5,078 bases of DNA, taken from Salibaculum sp035270045 (lineage in GTDB: Bacteria > Pseudomonadota > Alphaproteobacteria > Rhodobacterales > Rhodobacteraceae). Position 1 is the first letter of the stretch; each line of letters starts with the position of its first letter. Under the pieces are notes generated by a model. The model was not told the DNA's origin. It did no database searches and saw only the letters and a list, made by a program, of their open reading frames with translations. The stretch lies in NCBI RefSeq assembly GCF_035270045.1, contig NZ_DATFIP010000020.1, forward strand, positions 1-5,078, in the 5' to 3' direction. A program made the position numbers and the translations under genes. Below are positions 1-4,974 of the stretch, piece after piece.

Positions 1-46
1 CGCTTGACCGCACACCGCTTTGCCCGCAGGTTGCGGCGACCCCAGC

Positions 47-52
47 AGAAGG
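47..52 (+). promoter_or_regulatory. Ribosome binding site of the Lol permease gene
   Basis: AGAAGG lies 9 nt before the ATG at 62. It is the reason for choosing that ATG over the in-frame TTG at 20, which would add a 14-residue Pro/Arg-rich extension with no resemblance to a Lol permease N-terminus. No gene is recognisable in bases 1-46, and no clear promoter is visible there. Confidence 0.6.
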
Positions 53-61
53 CCCCCGCGC

Positions 62-1348
62 ATGGCAGGCTCGACCGCACCGTTTTCCCGCTTCGAATGG
101 ATGATCGCATGGCGCTATATCCGGGCCAAGCGCGCCGAGGGCGGTGTCTCGACCATGACCTGGATCAGCCTTGTGGGGATCACCCTCGCGGTCTTTGCCC
201 TGATCGCCACACTGGCGGTGCGGGCCGGGTTCCGCACGGAATTCGTGGACACCATCGTTGGCGCCAATGCCCACGTGACAGTCTATGAGCAGGGCAGCGT
301 GACTGCGGACGGCGCCGTGGACCGCCGGATCGCGGATTACGACGCCCTGGCAAGGACCCTAGGCGAGATTCCCGGCGTTATACGTGCAGCGCCGCTCGTG
401 CGCGGCCAGGTCATGGCCAGCAACCGTGCCAGCAACACCGGGGTCCAGGTCTACGGCATCGCGCCAGGGGACCTGCGGACCATTCCCCGCATCGCCAACC
501 CGCAAGAGGCGTCGGGCGATATCGACCGCTTTGGCGAGGGCATCGCCATCGGCTCGGGCGTGGCGCGCGAGCTGGGCGCGGCGGTGGGCGACCGCATCCG
601 CATCATAAGTCCCGATGGCCAGAAGACCGCTTTCGGTACCAGTCCCCGCGTGAATGCCTACGAAGTCACTTATGTCTTTACCGCCGGGCGTTGGGACATA
701 GACCGTACCCGCGTCTACCTGCCGATGCGTGAGGCGCAGACCTTTTTCAACAAGGATGGCGTCGCCGACGAGATCGAGGTCATGGTCGAGGACCCCGACC
801 GCGTGGATACCTTCCTGCCCGCTATCCGCGCCGCGGCCGGTGACGGATACCTTGTCTGGACGTGGCGCGACAGCGCGGGCAGCTTCCTGCGGGCGCTGAC
901 GGTCGAGGACAATGTCATGTTCGTGATCCTGTCGATCCTCGTTCTGATCGCGTCCATGAATATCATTTCGGGGCTGATCATGCTGGTCAAGAACAAGGGG
1001 CGTGACATCGGCATCCTGCGCACAATGGGCCTGACCGAGGGGTCGGTCCTGCGGGTCTTTTTCATATGCGGAGCGGGGATCGGCACCATCGGCACGGCGC
1101 TGGGCATCGTGCTTGGCTGTCTCTTCGCGATCTACATCGACCCGATCTTTTCGGCGGTGAACTACGTCGCGGGGGGTGGCGTCTGGGACCCGTCGATCCG
1201 GGGCATCTACGACCTGCCGGCGCAGTTGCGCCTTGTCGACGTGATCAAGGCGAGCGCCCTGTCGCTGGCGCTGTCGTGGATCGTTACCATCTTCCCCGCC
1301 CGCCGTGCGGCGCGCATGAACCCGGTGGAGGCTCTGCGCTATGAGTGA
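62..1348 (+). CDS. lolC: Lipoprotein-releasing ABC transporter permease, LolC/LolE (LolF-type) family
   Basis: Inner-membrane permease of the Lol system, which extracts mature lipoproteins from the outer leaflet of the inner membrane and passes them to the carrier LolA. The 428-residue product has the family layout: a short cytoplasmic N-terminus (FEWMIAWRYIRAKRAEGG, about residues 11-28), TM1 at about 33-53, a large periplasmic MacB-like domain (about 55-280), then an FtsX domain with three membrane spans (about 283-305, 330-358, 393-413). It ends in the conserved tail FPARRAARMNPVEALRYE. The motif KGRDIGILRTMG after TM2 is the usual coupling region contacting the ATPase. The start at 62 is set by AGAAGG 9 nt upstream. 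The stop overlaps the lolD start by 8 nt, so the two are almost certainly co-translated. Only one permease gene is present next to lolD, so the complex may be a homodimer as described for LolF-type systems rather than the LolC-LolE heterodimer of E. coli. The stoichiometry is inference. Confidence 0.93.
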   Translation: MAGSTAPFSRFEWMIAWRYIRAKRAEGGVSTMTWISLVGITLAVFALIATLAVRAGFRTEFVDTIVGANAHVTVYEQGSVTADGAVDRRIADYDALARTLGEIPGVIRAAPLVRGQVMASNRASNTGVQVYGIAPGDLRTIPRIANPQEASGDIDRFGEGIAIGSGVARELGAAVGDRIRIISPDGQKTAFGTSPRVNAYEVTYVFTAGRWDIDRTRVYLPMREAQTFFNKDGVADEIEVMVEDPDRVDTFLPAIRAAAGDGYLVWTWRDSAGSFLRALTVEDNVMFVILSILVLIASMNIISGLIMLVKNKGRDIGILRTMGLTEGSVLRVFFICGAGIGTIGTALGIVLGCLFAIYIDPIFSAVNYVAGGGVWDPSIRGIYDLPAQLRLVDVIKASALSLALSWIVTIFPARRAARMNPVEALRYE

Positions 1349-2024
1349 GGCACTCGACCTGATCGGGATCGAGAAGGGCTACAACCACGGGCGACCGAAC
1401 GAGATCAACGTCCTGCGCGGCGTGGACCTGTCCGTGAAACCGGGCGAGGTCGTGGCCCTCGTCGCGCCCTCGGGGGCGGGCAAATCCACGCTGCTGCATA
1501 TCGCCGGCTTGCTGGATACGCCCGACACCGGCACCGTCAAGATCGGCGGCGAGGACATGACCGGCCTGGGCGACCGTCGCCGCACCGGGATCCGCCGTAA
1601 CGACGTGGGCTTCATCTACCAGTTTCACCACCTGCTGCCCGAGTTCACGGCACTGGAAAACATAGTGCTGCCGCAACTGGCCAACGGGTCCAGTCAGCGC
1701 GCGGCAGAGGCCCGCGCCCGCGACCTGCTGGGCCGGGTGGGCATCGCCGCGCGCGCGGATCACCGTCCTGCCGCGTTGTCGGGCGGAGAACAGCAGCGCG
1801 TCGCCTTCTGCCGGGCGTTGGCCAACCAACCGCGCCTGCTGCTGGCCGACGAGCCCACCGGCAACCTCGACCCCGAAACCTCTGACCGGGTCTTCGCGGC
1901 GCTGATGGAGCTGGTGCGCGACACCGGGCTGGCCGCATTGATCGCCACCCATAACCATGCCCTGGCCGCGCGCATGGACCGTACGGTGAAGCTGGACAGC
2001 GGGCGGGTGGTCACGCCCGGCTGA
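1341..2024 (+). CDS. lolD: Lipoprotein-releasing system ATP-binding protein LolD
   Basis: Cytoplasmic ATPase that powers lipoprotein release by the LolCDE or LolDF complex. The 227-residue length is normal for LolD. All ABC motifs are visible: Walker A APSGAGKST (42-50), Q-loop Gln94, signature LSGGEQQR (146-153), Walker B and D-loop LLLADEPTGNLD (166-177, Asp170 and catalytic Glu171), and H-loop His204. The first Walker A glycine is replaced by Ala42. I believe this is common in alphaproteobacterial LolD, so it should not imply inactivity. The YQFHHLLPEFTALEN stretch after the Q-loop is typical of the LolD/MacB branch and separates it from other ABC ATPases. GGAGG at 1327-1331, inside the upstream permease gene, is the probable ribosome binding site for the ATG at 1341. 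The gene overlaps the end of the permease gene by 8 nt. Confidence 0.95.
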   Translation: MSEALDLIGIEKGYNHGRPNEINVLRGVDLSVKPGEVVALVAPSGAGKSTLLHIAGLLDTPDTGTVKIGGEDMTGLGDRRRTGIRRNDVGFIYQFHHLLPEFTALENIVLPQLANGSSQRAAEARARDLLGRVGIAARADHRPAALSGGEQQRVAFCRALANQPRLLLADEPTGNLDPETSDRVFAALMELVRDTGLAALIATHNHALAARMDRTVKLDSGRVVTPG

Positions 2025-2051
2025 CAATGGCGTGAGGCCGCGGAACTTGCG

Positions 2052-2079
2052 TTGAGCGTGCCGCGTGCCTGCCTAGGAT
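2052..2079 (+). promoter_or_regulatory. Possible sigma-70-type promoter for the DUF3047-like gene
   Basis: TTGAGC (2052-2057) and TAGGAT (2074-2079) are separated by 16 nt and sit in the 84-nt gap between lolD and the next gene, about 30 nt before its start. The spacing and the partial matches to TTGACA/TATAAT are reasonable, but in GC-rich DNA such matches are weak evidence. Read-through from lolD is also possible. Confidence 0.3.
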
Positions 2080-2108
2080 CGCGTCAAACAGTCTGAAAGG
2101 TGTCCCCC

Positions 2109-2747
2109 ATGCGTTCCTTGCGTCTTGTACTGCCGATCGTCCTCGCCGCCAGTGCGGCCGCTGCCGGACCCGTCTCGTTGGCCGAGGGGTGGAACCACCA
2201 GCGGCTGTCGCTGTTCAGTGCCAACGACTACAGCCATGGCGCTTCGCTCGGCATCGTCTCGGACGGCGCGGTCTCGCTCACTTGGAAACCGCTGGACCGC
2301 GCGGACTGGGGCGCGCGCGGCGCCGACTGGTCCTGGACCGTGGATCGCTCTGTCCCGGCCACCGACCTCGCGCGCAAGGGCGGGGATGACCGCAACATCT
2401 CGATCTACTTCGTGTTCCTGCCCCGCGACCAGGCCGCGCGCTTGCAAGGGGCCGGCCTGCTGCGCCTGCAACGCAACGATGCCGTGCGCATCCTGCAATA
2501 CGCCTGGGGCGGCAACCATGACCGGGGCGAGATCCTGGCCTCGCCCTATGCGCCCGGCCAGCAGGTCACGGTGGCGCTGCGCCAGGCGGGCACGGGACGG
2601 CATTCCGAAAGCGTGGACCTGGCCCGTGACTATGCCGCAGCCTTCGGCGGGCAGCCGGGCGCGCTGGTGGGACTGGCCGTCTCGGCCGACAGTGACGACA
2701 CCGACAGCGCCGTGCGTGCCCGCATCTCTGACCTGACCCTGCACTAG
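2109..2747 (+). CDS. Exported DUF3047-like protein of unknown function
   Basis: A 212-residue protein with a clear Sec signal peptide (MRSLRLVLPIVLAASAAAA, likely cut near residue 19), so probably periplasmic. The mature part resembles DUF3047: an SLTW strand, WSWTVD (74-79), a K-GGDDRN motif (90-96) followed by the strand IYFVF (99-103), a YAWGG motif (131-135), and a C-terminal acidic DSDDTDS motif leading to ARISDLTLH. The repeated Trp-rich beta strands suggest a beta-sandwich fold, but no enzymatic or binding function is established that I can name. The ATG at 2109 is chosen because GAAAGG (2095-2100) lies 8 nt upstream; the in-frame GTG at 2100 would overlap that site. It follows lolD by 84 nt in the same direction. 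Its TAG stop overlaps the stop of the convergent gene. The family assignment is from recognised motifs, not from a search. Confidence 0.82.
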   Translation: MRSLRLVLPIVLAASAAAAGPVSLAEGWNHQRLSLFSANDYSHGASLGIVSDGAVSLTWKPLDRADWGARGADWSWTVDRSVPATDLARKGGDDRNISIYFVFLPRDQAARLQGAGLLRLQRNDAVRILQYAWGGNHDRGEILASPYAPGQQVTVALRQAGTGRHSESVDLARDYAAAFGGQPGALVGLAVSADSDDTDSAVRARISDLTLH

Positions 2748-3424
2748 CCGCAAATACCCTTGAGGGCGGTGTCGGGGTGGACGCCGGAGACGGCGATGGG
2801 CCAGGGCGCTTGCCCGGGCGGTTCCACGGGCATCACCGCGCGCAGCCGTTCCCAGATGCGCCCGGTCCGCGCGCCGCCCGGGTCGAGCGTGCGGCAGCAG
2901 ACGTATTCCTCGACCAGGGAGGCTTGCTGTTCATAGCCCAGCTCAAGGAACGGCGTCCGGTCCGCCGGGTCGAAAAGGTAGGGATCGGTGCCGCCTGAAT
3001 GTTCGGCCGCCCCGCGCAAAGGATGATAGCCGGTTATACCGCGGTTCTGCCATTGCCAGACATGGGTCATCTCGTGGGCCAGGAACATGGCCGCGGGCAG
3101 GTTCATGGCCTCTGGATAGTCTGGCAGGTAATCCGGCAGCGTCCAGTCGGGACTGGTCAGAACATGGGTGAACAGCACCGCGCCGGCCGTGCGCGCCTTG
3201 AAGGTCGGGCCCGCGGGCGGCGGGGCGATCTTTTCGCGGCAGGTGGTGCGCGGGCGGGCCGGGTAGGTCCGGGTGGTCGTGCCGATGAAACCGGCCTCGA
3301 CAAAGCGCACCTCCGAGCGGTCCAGCGTCGGGCCCATGACCTCGCCCACCAGCCGGGTCTCGCCCTCGCTCAGGGGGCGCCCGCAAGCGGCCAGACACAG
3401 CAGACAGAGGGTGACAACACGCAT
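2744..3424 (-). CDS. Putative lipoprotein with a zinc-metallopeptidase HExxH motif
   Basis: A 226-residue protein starting with a short lipoprotein signal: a hydrophobic stretch ending in lipobox LAAC, with Cys14 as the acylation site. The core carries AHEMTHVWQWQN (HExxH at residues 117-121), a zinc-peptidase signature, within a predicted helix. About 44 residues later GYEQQASLVEEY contains Glu165, a plausible third zinc ligand as in gluzincins. Two conserved-looking cysteines (176-177) follow. Similar alphaproteobacterial proteins are sometimes annotated 'vgr related protein', but I see no VgrG domain. The size and the lone HExxH core recall the small DUF4157-like metallopeptidase group. 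Substrate and activity are unknown. The start at 3424 has TAAGG on the minus strand (complement of 3432-3436) 7 nt upstream. The gene is convergent with the DUF3047-like gene and divergent from the cytochromes. Being a lipoprotein it would itself depend on the Lol machinery. Confidence 0.8.
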   Translation of the reverse strand: MRVVTLCLLCLAACGRPLSEGETRLVGEVMGPTLDRSEVRFVEAGFIGTTTRTYPARPRTTCREKIAPPPAGPTFKARTAGAVLFTHVLTSPDWTLPDYLPDYPEAMNLPAAMFLAHEMTHVWQWQNRGITGYHPLRGAAEHSGGTDPYLFDPADRTPFLELGYEQQASLVEEYVCCRTLDPGGARTGRIWERLRAVMPVEPPGQAPWPIAVSGVHPDTALKGICG

Positions 3425-3444
3425 GGCGCGACCTTAGGCTATTC

Positions 3445-3458
3445 CTGACATGGATCAA
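3445..3458. promoter_or_regulatory. FNR/FnrL-type binding site in the divergent intergenic region
   Basis: CTGAC-ATGG-ATCAA matches the FNR/FnrL consensus TTGAY-N4-RTCAA at 9 of 10 defined positions; only the first T is C. It lies between the divergent metallopeptidase (start 3424) and cytochrome (start 3513) genes, with its centre about 61 nt before the cytochrome ATG. In the Rhodobacter group, FnrL boxes of this kind control respiratory cytochromes under low oxygen. If it works at the usual -41.5 position, transcription of the cytochromes would begin near 3493, but I see no convincing -10 element there. It is only about 20 nt from the metallopeptidase start, where it could instead hinder transcription. 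Confidence 0.6.
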
Positions 3459-3512
3459 GGCGCGGGCGGTCCGGACGGGTCAGCCTGTCTGGACGAGCAG
3501 AAGGGAAACCAT

Positions 3513-3911
3513 ATGAGAAAAGCCCTGTATTTCATGCCATTGGCGCTGGGCGCCTGCGTGGCGGCGGAGCCCGACACCAGCGTCGAGGCCGGCCGGGCCG
3601 CCTACGAGGCCGACTGCGCCGCCTGCCACGGGGCCGACGGGCGCGGGGCGGGGGACTTCGGTGTGCAGCTTTTCACGATCCCCCCGGACCTGACCACCCT
3701 GAGCGCGCGCAACGGCGGGATCTTTCCGCGCGACGAGGTCATGTCGGTGATCGACGGCTACGACCGCAGCCACGCCTTTTCAGCGGCCATGCCCGAGTTC
3801 GGCGTGCTTGACCTCGGCCCCACCGTGATCGTCGAGGAGGACGGGATCGGCACGCCCGTGCCCGCCAAGTTGCTGGCGCTGGCGACCTACCTCGAAACCA
3901 TACAGGAATAG
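3513..3911 (+). CDS. Mono-heme class I cytochrome c, predicted lipoprotein
   Basis: A 132-residue c-type cytochrome. The N-terminus MRKALYFMPLALGAC carries a lipobox-like LGAC with Cys15 as acylation site, so it is probably anchored by lipid and faces the periplasm. The heme-binding motif CAACH is at 35-39 (His39 proximal ligand), and Met93 in AAMPEFG is the likely second axial ligand. The C-terminal helix LATYLETIQE is typical of class I cytochromes c. PPDLT-L and N-G-FP motifs follow the heme site. The ATG at 3513 is preferred over the one at 3450 because AAGGG (3501-3505) lies 7 nt upstream and because only this start gives a lipoprotein signal; the ATG at 3450 falls inside the FnrL-like box. 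The gene is followed after 9 nt by a related cytochrome. It presumably shuttles electrons to or from a periplasmic or membrane enzyme, but no partner enzyme is encoded in the window. Confidence 0.88.
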   Translation: MRKALYFMPLALGACVAAEPDTSVEAGRAAYEADCAACHGADGRGAGDFGVQLFTIPPDLTTLSARNGGIFPRDEVMSVIDGYDRSHAFSAAMPEFGVLDLGPTVIVEEDGIGTPVPAKLLALATYLETIQE

Positions 3912-3915
3912 GAGG
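3910..3915 (+). promoter_or_regulatory. Shine-Dalgarno overlapping the upstream stop codon
   Basis: AGGAGG is a full consensus site 5 nt before the ATG at 3921. Its first two bases are part of the TAG stop (3909-3911) of the preceding cytochrome gene. This arrangement favours translational coupling of the two cytochromes. Confidence 0.75.
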
Positions 3916-3920
3916 ACCGG

Positions 3921-4319
3921 ATGCGCCTTGCTTGGAAACTGCCCGTGGTGATGGGGCTGCTGGCCTCGCCGTTGGCCGCGCAGGACGCCGACGAGGGCGC
4001 GCGGCTCTACCAACAGCACTGTGCCACCTGCCACGGGGCGGAGGCGACGGGCGACGGCCCCATGGCCGCCGCGCTGATCCTGCAACCGCCCGACCTGACG
4101 GCGCTGGCGGCAGGCAACGACGGGGTCTTTCCGACGGCCCGCGTGGCCCGGCGCATCGACGGACGCGACCCGCTGGTCAGCCACGGCAGCCCCATGCCGG
4201 TCTACGGCCCGTTCTTCGAGGGCGACGACACCGCGATCCGGGTCGAAACCGGCCAGCCCATGATGACCAGCCGCCCGGTGGCGGACCTGGTGGCCTATCT
4301 GGAGGGGATACAGGACTAG
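3921..4319 (+). CDS. Mono-heme class I cytochrome c, periplasmic
   Basis: A 132-residue cytochrome with a Sec signal peptide (MRLAWKLPVVMGLLASPLAA, likely cut before Gln21), giving a soluble periplasmic protein of about 112 residues. The heme motif CATCH is at 34-38, and Met92 in SPMPVYG is the probable distal ligand. The C-terminal helix VADLVAYLEGIQD closes the fold. It is nearly colinear with the preceding 132-residue cytochrome: CxxCHGA, PPDLT, FP, IDG-D, MP-x-x-G and YLE-IQ occupy matching positions, so the two look like an old tandem duplication. The start is fixed by AGGAGG 5 nt upstream, and the gene is the second in a two-gene operon probably driven from the FnrL-like region. Electron donor and acceptor are unknown. 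No intrinsic terminator with a U-run is apparent after the stop. Confidence 0.9.
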   Translation: MRLAWKLPVVMGLLASPLAAQDADEGARLYQQHCATCHGAEATGDGPMAAALILQPPDLTALAAGNDGVFPTARVARRIDGRDPLVSHGSPMPVYGPFFEGDDTAIRVETGQPMMTSRPVADLVAYLEGIQD

Positions 4320-4391
4320 GGCGAAGGCCTTGTGCGAGAAATCCGCGCGAGGGCCAGACCGCGGGATGGCGATGCGCGGTTTGAGCGGTGC

Positions 4392-4408
4392 CTCCGGTGC
4401 GGAGTCAA
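4392..4408. other. Small hairpin in the GC-rich gap after the cytochromes
   Basis: CTCC-GGTGC-GGAG (4392-4404) forms a 4-bp stem. It is followed by TCAA (4405-4408), which could pair with TTGA at 4381-4384 if the 7 nt between are bulged out. There is no T-run, so it is not a standard intrinsic terminator. The surrounding 4320-4456 segment contains no gene that I can support. Confidence 0.25.
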
Positions 4409-4456
4409 GGGCGCAGCCCGCCGCACCAAAGCCGACGCGCGCCACGCACAGACATT

Positions 4457-4950
4457 GTAGTAAAAAATCGGCAAAGCAATCACTAATTTTTCCAAAACTC
4501 TATGTTTAGTTCGCCTGCTTGATGGTAAACGCGAACCTGCCGAAAGATGTTTTCCGCATCTGAGTTTTCAACTGACAAACGATCAGCCGCTGTCCAGTCG
4601 ACCTCGGCTCGTTCATCCGCTTGGATTAGGATCGCGCTTTCCGAGTCTTGTGTTGTAGAAATCTGGATCAAACCCACTCCGTGCTGGCTAGAAAGCATAC
4701 GAAGCTCATCCAGAGTCCCTTTACCTGAGATTTCGGCTGCAACCAAAAAAGCATAGTTTGCCCAAGCTGAGTTACTCAAAGCTTGAAAAAAGACTTCACG
4801 TACATTAGATCTGTTGACAAGTTTTTTCACTTCGAATGACCACAAACGCGAACTTTTATCTGATCGAGATTGAACTAACTCCTTAATAGTTTGACTCCAC
4901 TTCAAGCTAAGAACCTCAAAGCCAATTAGATCTGGGTAAGGAACGTCTGA
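4457..4950. other. AT-rich horizontally acquired segment
   Basis: By hand count of sampled 60-nt lines this block is about 35-55% GC, around 43-45% overall, against roughly two-thirds in the genes to the left. The change is abrupt on both sides, near 4457 and near 4950. It contains the HrgA-like remnant and a short AT-rich tail beyond its stop. The hexamer GACATT stands at 4451-4456 and again at 4971-4976, close to the two borders. This could be a target duplication or chance. No integrase, transposase or inverted ends are visible. Confidence 0.6.
4483..4950 (-). pseudogene. 5'-truncated HrgA-like (COG2958) PD-(D/E)XK nuclease gene remnant
   Basis: The minus-strand frame ends at TAG (4483-4485) and reads SFEVKK, then FFQALSNSAWANYAFLVAAEI, ELRMLSSQHGVGLIQIS and ESAILIQA. 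I recognise this as the C-terminal domain of HrgA/COG2958 proteins, which usually carry an N-terminal HARE-type winged helix and are linked to restriction loci. The E-x-K pair gives half of a PD-(D/E)XK nuclease centre. The matching Pro-Asp (YPDLIG) is encoded at about 4922-4938, upstream of the only usable in-frame start, a TTG at 4903-4905, so the native protein must have begun farther upstream. No ATG or GTG occurs in frame before a TAA at 4975-4977, and homology stops near 4948-4950 where the DNA becomes GC-rich. The N-terminal part is therefore missing. A TTG-started 140-residue product would lack the catalytic Asp. GC content is far below that of the neighbours, which indicates foreign origin. 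Confidence 0.75.
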
Positions 4951-4959
4951 ACAACGCCT

Positions 4960-4972
4960 TCGGCTGCGCCGA
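4960..4972. repeat. Perfect 5-bp inverted repeat (TCGGC-TGC-GCCGA)
   Basis: TCGGC (4960-4964) and GCCGA (4968-4972) can form a 5-bp stem with a 3-nt loop. It lies at the right border of the AT-rich block, just beyond the possible minus-strand stop at 4975-4977. No T-run follows on either strand, so a terminator role is weak. Confidence 0.3.
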
Positions 4973-4974
4973 CA

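Noticed and set aside
1284..2027. Long minus-strand open frame (247 codons) antisense to lolD
   Set aside because: It lies opposite a lolD gene with every ABC motif intact and has the His/Gly/Gln-rich composition of a GC-rich antisense shadow.
2075..2088. Second FNR-like site before the DUF3047-like gene (AGGATCGCGTCAA)
   Set aside because: Only the right half GTCAA fits; the left half departs at most positions.
2073..2753. Minus-strand open frame of 226 codons opposite the DUF3047-like gene
   Set aside because: No recognisable domain; the opposite strand has a signal peptide, a good ribosome site and family motifs.
2759..2770. CTTGAGGGCGGT repeated exactly at 4981-4992
   Set aside because: A 12-nt match is expected about once by chance in a window of this size, and both copies are explained by Thr-Ala-Leu-Lys codons on the minus strand.
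3450..3512. In-frame ATG at 3450 as start of the first cytochrome
   Set aside because: It would mask the lipoprotein signal, has no ribosome site, and lies inside the FnrL-like box.
3780..4445. Minus-strand open frame of 221 codons covering the cytochromes and the gap
   Set aside because: Antisense to two cytochromes with clear heme motifs; the product has shadow-like composition and no visible domain.
4455..4482. T-run on the minus strand (complement of the AAAAAA at 4461-4468) as a terminator for the nuclease remnant
   Set aside because: No stable stem precedes the run.
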